Source of the DNA: Arctopsyche grandis
Lineage: Eukaryota; Arthropoda; Insecta; Trichoptera; Hydropsychidae
Assembly: GCF_051622035.1 (NCBI RefSeq)
Contig: NC_135357.1
Span: 37,183,691-37,247,690 of the forward strand
Reading direction: 5' to 3'
Length of the DNA stretch: 64,000 bases
Every line of letters starts with the position of its first letter. Within the stretch, counting starts at the first letter, position 1. Positions 61,673 through 64,000 of this stretch are shown piece by piece. The notes beneath the pieces are model-generated. The model did not search any database, was not told where the DNA came from, and worked only from the letters and a program-made list of their open reading frames with translations. The translations under genes and the position numbers were made by a program.

Positions 61673-61721
61673 CCAGTATTTTTATTTTTTGATCAGTATG
61701 CTATTTTGGTCACAAAAACAC

Positions 61722-61928
61722 GGGCAAAGCCGGGTAGCAACTCTGGGAATTTTTTGTCACATATTGTTATTTTTACTATTTTAAATTACTTTTGCATATT
61801 TTTATTTTCTTTTATAATATTTTTTTTTATATAATTTTACTTTTTTTACTATTCAGTGTTCTATTATATCTCTCTATATCTTTCTTTCATCGTGTCTTTA
61901 ATAAAGTTATTAACCCCTGATATAATAT
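61722..61928 (+). other. boundary and 5' leader of the RTE element
   Basis: An ACGGGCAAAGCCGGGTAGCA motif (61722-61741), related to repeat ends elsewhere, is followed by AT-rich sequence to the retrotransposon start. The element's exact 5' end is not determinable. Confidence 0.35.
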
Positions 61929-64000
61929 ATGTACATAGTGTTTGTGTATAACATACGAAAAATTGGTACATGGAACGTTAGGACCATGTATCAAGCAGGT
62001 AAAATTGAAAATCTGCAAATAGAAATGAAAAAAAACCAAATACAGATGCTCGGCATAAGCGAAGCTAGATGGCCTGGAGCAGGAAAAACGATGCATTGCA
62101 ATGGATATACGACTTACTACTCGGGATCGCTTGACGGCACTCATAAGAATGGTGTTGCTGTGATTCTGGAAGACGACATCAGTAAAAGTGTGAGAAACTT
62201 TATTCCGTTATCTGAACGAGTCATGATGATACAATTAGCAGGAAAACCTATAAATGTTAACATAATACAAGTGTATGCCCCCACTTTTGATAAAGAAGAA
62301 AATGAGATTGAAGAATTTTATCAACAAATCAAAGAATTGATGACATATACGAAAAAACATGATGTTAACATTATAATGGGAGATTTCAACGCCAAAGTTG
62401 GAGACGAAGAAACAATGGGTATAACTGGTCGCTTCGGACTTGGAGAAAGAAATGAGAGAGGAGACAGACTAGTTCAGTTTTGCCAGGAAGAGCAGTATGT
62501 TATCTTGAATACTTTCTTTAAGCTACCTAAAAGAAGATTATACACATGGAAATCCCCAATGGACTGTCCTGATAATATTGTGCGAAACCAAATTGACTTT
62601 ATTTTGATAAACAGTAGATTTAAAAATAGTATAAAATCGGTGAAAACCTACCCTGGTGCAGACGTGGCATCCGATCATAATCTACTTTGTGGGAAATTGA
62701 AGATAAGACTGAAAAAGATTTTAAGAGCATCAAAACCTAAACCAAGATTGGATTTAGAGCTGCTTAAAAATCTTACGATCCACGAACAATTTACAAAAGA
62801 TCTCAATAAAAATTTTAAACAAAAATGTATTGAAGAAAATAGTAATGTAAACTTAAAGTGGGAAGGTATGAAATCAGCAATGACCCAATCTGGGAAAAAG
62901 TTTCTTGAAACAAATCAAATAATTAATAAAAAACAACCTTGGATGACGGATGAAATTATACATTTAATGGAAGAACGTAGAAAACACAAACATAATAATC
63001 CAACACAATATAAAAATATTCACCGCCAAATTCAAAGGAAAATTAAAGAAATCAAAGAAAAATGGATGGAAAATAAATGTAACGAAATTGAAAAATTACA
63101 AGAAAAACACGACGAATTTAACGTACATAAAAAACTAAAAGAAGCAACAGGATCATTCAGAAAAAAAGATTTCATACTCCTTAGGAATAAAGATGGAAAA
63201 ATCATTTTAAATATGGATGAGAAGAAATCAGAATGGACCGAGTACACAAAATTGCTCTTTAAAGACAATAGAGAAACCGGAGGGCATATTGAAGATCCAG
63301 AAACGGGACCATATATATTGAAATCCGAAGTGGAACATGCTATAAAACTAGCAAAGAGTCGGAAAGCTACTGGACCGGATCTGATTCCTGCCGAATTTCT
63401 CAAGTTATTGGACGACGATAACATAGAAAATCTAACAAAACTCTATAATAAAATATATTTATCAGGCGAAGTACCTAGCGATTGGTTACAATCCATATTT
63501 ATCCCGTTGCCCAAAAAGAGTAACGCGAGGACGTGTAGCGACTTCAGAATAATTAGCCTAATGAGTCACACATTGAAGATCCTACTAAAGATAATACAGG
63601 GCAGAATTTACTCACGGTGTGAAGAGGCGATTAGCAGAGAGCAGTTTGGGTTCAGACAAGGCTTGGGTACCCGAGAGGCCCTTTTCTGTATGAAAACACT
63701 ACTCCAAAGATGCAGAGAAGTCCGTAAACCTGTGTACATCTGCTTTATAGACTTTGAAAAGGCCTTTGACCGTGTCCAACACGCTCGCCTGATGGAAACA
63801 TTAAAAAATATTGGCCTGGATGACAGAGATGTCAGATTGCTACGAAATATTTATTGGAATCAGACTGCAGTAGTACGTGTCGATGATCAATTCACTGATG
63901 AGATTCCTATAGAACGGGGCGTCAGGCAAGGATGCATCCTATCACCTACTCTTTTTAACACCTACACCGAATCCATCTTCCACGATGCTCTCCAAGAGGC
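61929..64000 (+). CDS. RTE-type non-LTR retrotransposon ORF (endonuclease-reverse transcriptase), open at the right edge
   Basis: An uninterrupted frame of about 690 codons from ATG 61929 (stop TAA six bases before) to the end of the window. An APE-type endonuclease comes first: GTWNVRTM (13-20), SEARWPG, VYAPTF, GDFNAKVG (151-158) and SDHNLL (248-253). A linker follows, then reverse transcriptase: RKATGPDLIPAEFLK, FIPLPKKSN with FRIISLMSHTLKILLK, EQFGFRQG, motif A FIDFEKAFDR (606-615) and motif B ERGVRQGCILSPTLFN (from 662). The catalytic YADD motif would lie beyond the edge. All visible motifs are intact, so this is a young copy. Confidence 0.9.
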   Translation, partial: MYIVFVYNIRKIGTWNVRTMYQAGKIENLQIEMKKNQIQMLGISEARWPGAGKTMHCNGYTTYYSGSLDGTHKNGVAVILEDDISKSVRNFIPLSERVMMIQLAGKPINVNIIQVYAPTFDKEENEIEEFYQQIKELMTYTKKHDVNIIMGDFNAKVGDEETMGITGRFGLGERNERGDRLVQFCQEEQYVILNTFFKLPKRRLYTWKSPMDCPDNIVRNQIDFILINSRFKNSIKSVKTYPGADVASDHNLLCGKLKIRLKKILRASKPKPRLDLELLKNLTIHEQFTKDLNKNFKQKCIEENSNVNLKWEGMKSAMTQSGKKFLETNQIINKKQPWMTDEIIHLMEERRKHKHNNPTQYKNIHRQIQRKIKEIKEKWMENKCNEIEKLQEKHDEFNVHKKLKEATGSFRKKDFILLRNKDGKIILNMDEKKSEWTEYTKLLFKDNRETGGHIEDPETGPYILKSEVEHAIKLAKSRKATGPDLIPAEFLKLLDDDNIENLTKLYNKIYLSGEVPSDWLQSIFIPLPKKSNARTCSDFRIISLMSHTLKILLKIIQGRIYSRCEEAISREQFGFRQGLGTREALFCMKTLLQRCREVRKPVYICFIDFEKAFDRVQHARLMETLKNIGLDDRDVRLLRNIYWNQTAVVRVDDQFTDEIPIERGVRQGCILSPTLFNTYTESIFHDALQE

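Overview
This window is nuclear DNA from an AT-rich, transposon-laden insect genome. The evidence is spliced genes with GT-AG introns, nuclear-encoded mitochondrial subunits, and many hAT, PIF/Harbinger, piggyBac-type, Helitron, LTR, SINE and RTE-type sequences. I cannot fix the order of insect. All exon joins, repeat ends and target-site duplications (TSDs) were read by eye.

Left part (1-17.3 kb), gene-dense. A decayed Harbinger element (266-1069) precedes COX5B (+ strand, four coding exons, 1432-2647, 120 aa). Converging on it is the insect NCOA6 gene (- strand, five coding exons, 12583 down to 5897). NCOA6 would be 1997 aa, close to human NCOA6; it carries the conserved N-terminal domain, the NR-box LVNLL and a second LQQLL motif. 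A GC-rich tract at 14.5-15.3 kb probably holds its promoter and a non-coding first exon. COX6C (- strand, two coding exons, 16785-16479, 78 aa) follows. NCOA6 is thus flanked by two cytochrome c oxidase subunit genes.

Middle part (17.3-39.6 kb), mostly intergenic or long-intron DNA full of mobile-element remains. It holds three piggyBac-type MITEs with TTAA ends, a separate TTAA MITE, hAT MITEs with 8-bp TSDs, Helitrons with 3' hairpin-CTAG ends, a near-identical foldback, LTR remnants, tRNA-derived SINEs, Harbinger pieces and an RTE 3' fragment.

Right part (39.6-58.4 kb) is one + strand gene with twelve coding exons (1800 nt, 599 aa). It encodes an unusual membrane protein: an EGF-like motif, seven predicted membrane helices reminiscent of TOM1/THH1 or GPR137 proteins, a canonical RING-CH finger, then two more helices as in MARCH ubiquitin ligases. 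Its introns carry hAT elements, SINEs, solo LTRs, Helitrons and Harbinger MITEs. After its 3' region, an open RTE-type retrotransposon frame (endonuclease plus reverse transcriptase) starts at 61929 and runs off the right edge.

The two COX subunits act in respiratory complex IV. NCOA6 is a nuclear co-activator tied to MLL3/4 (Trr) methyltransferase complexes. The RING-CH protein is inferred to be a membrane ubiquitin ligase. Nothing in the sequence shows direct cooperation among these genes.
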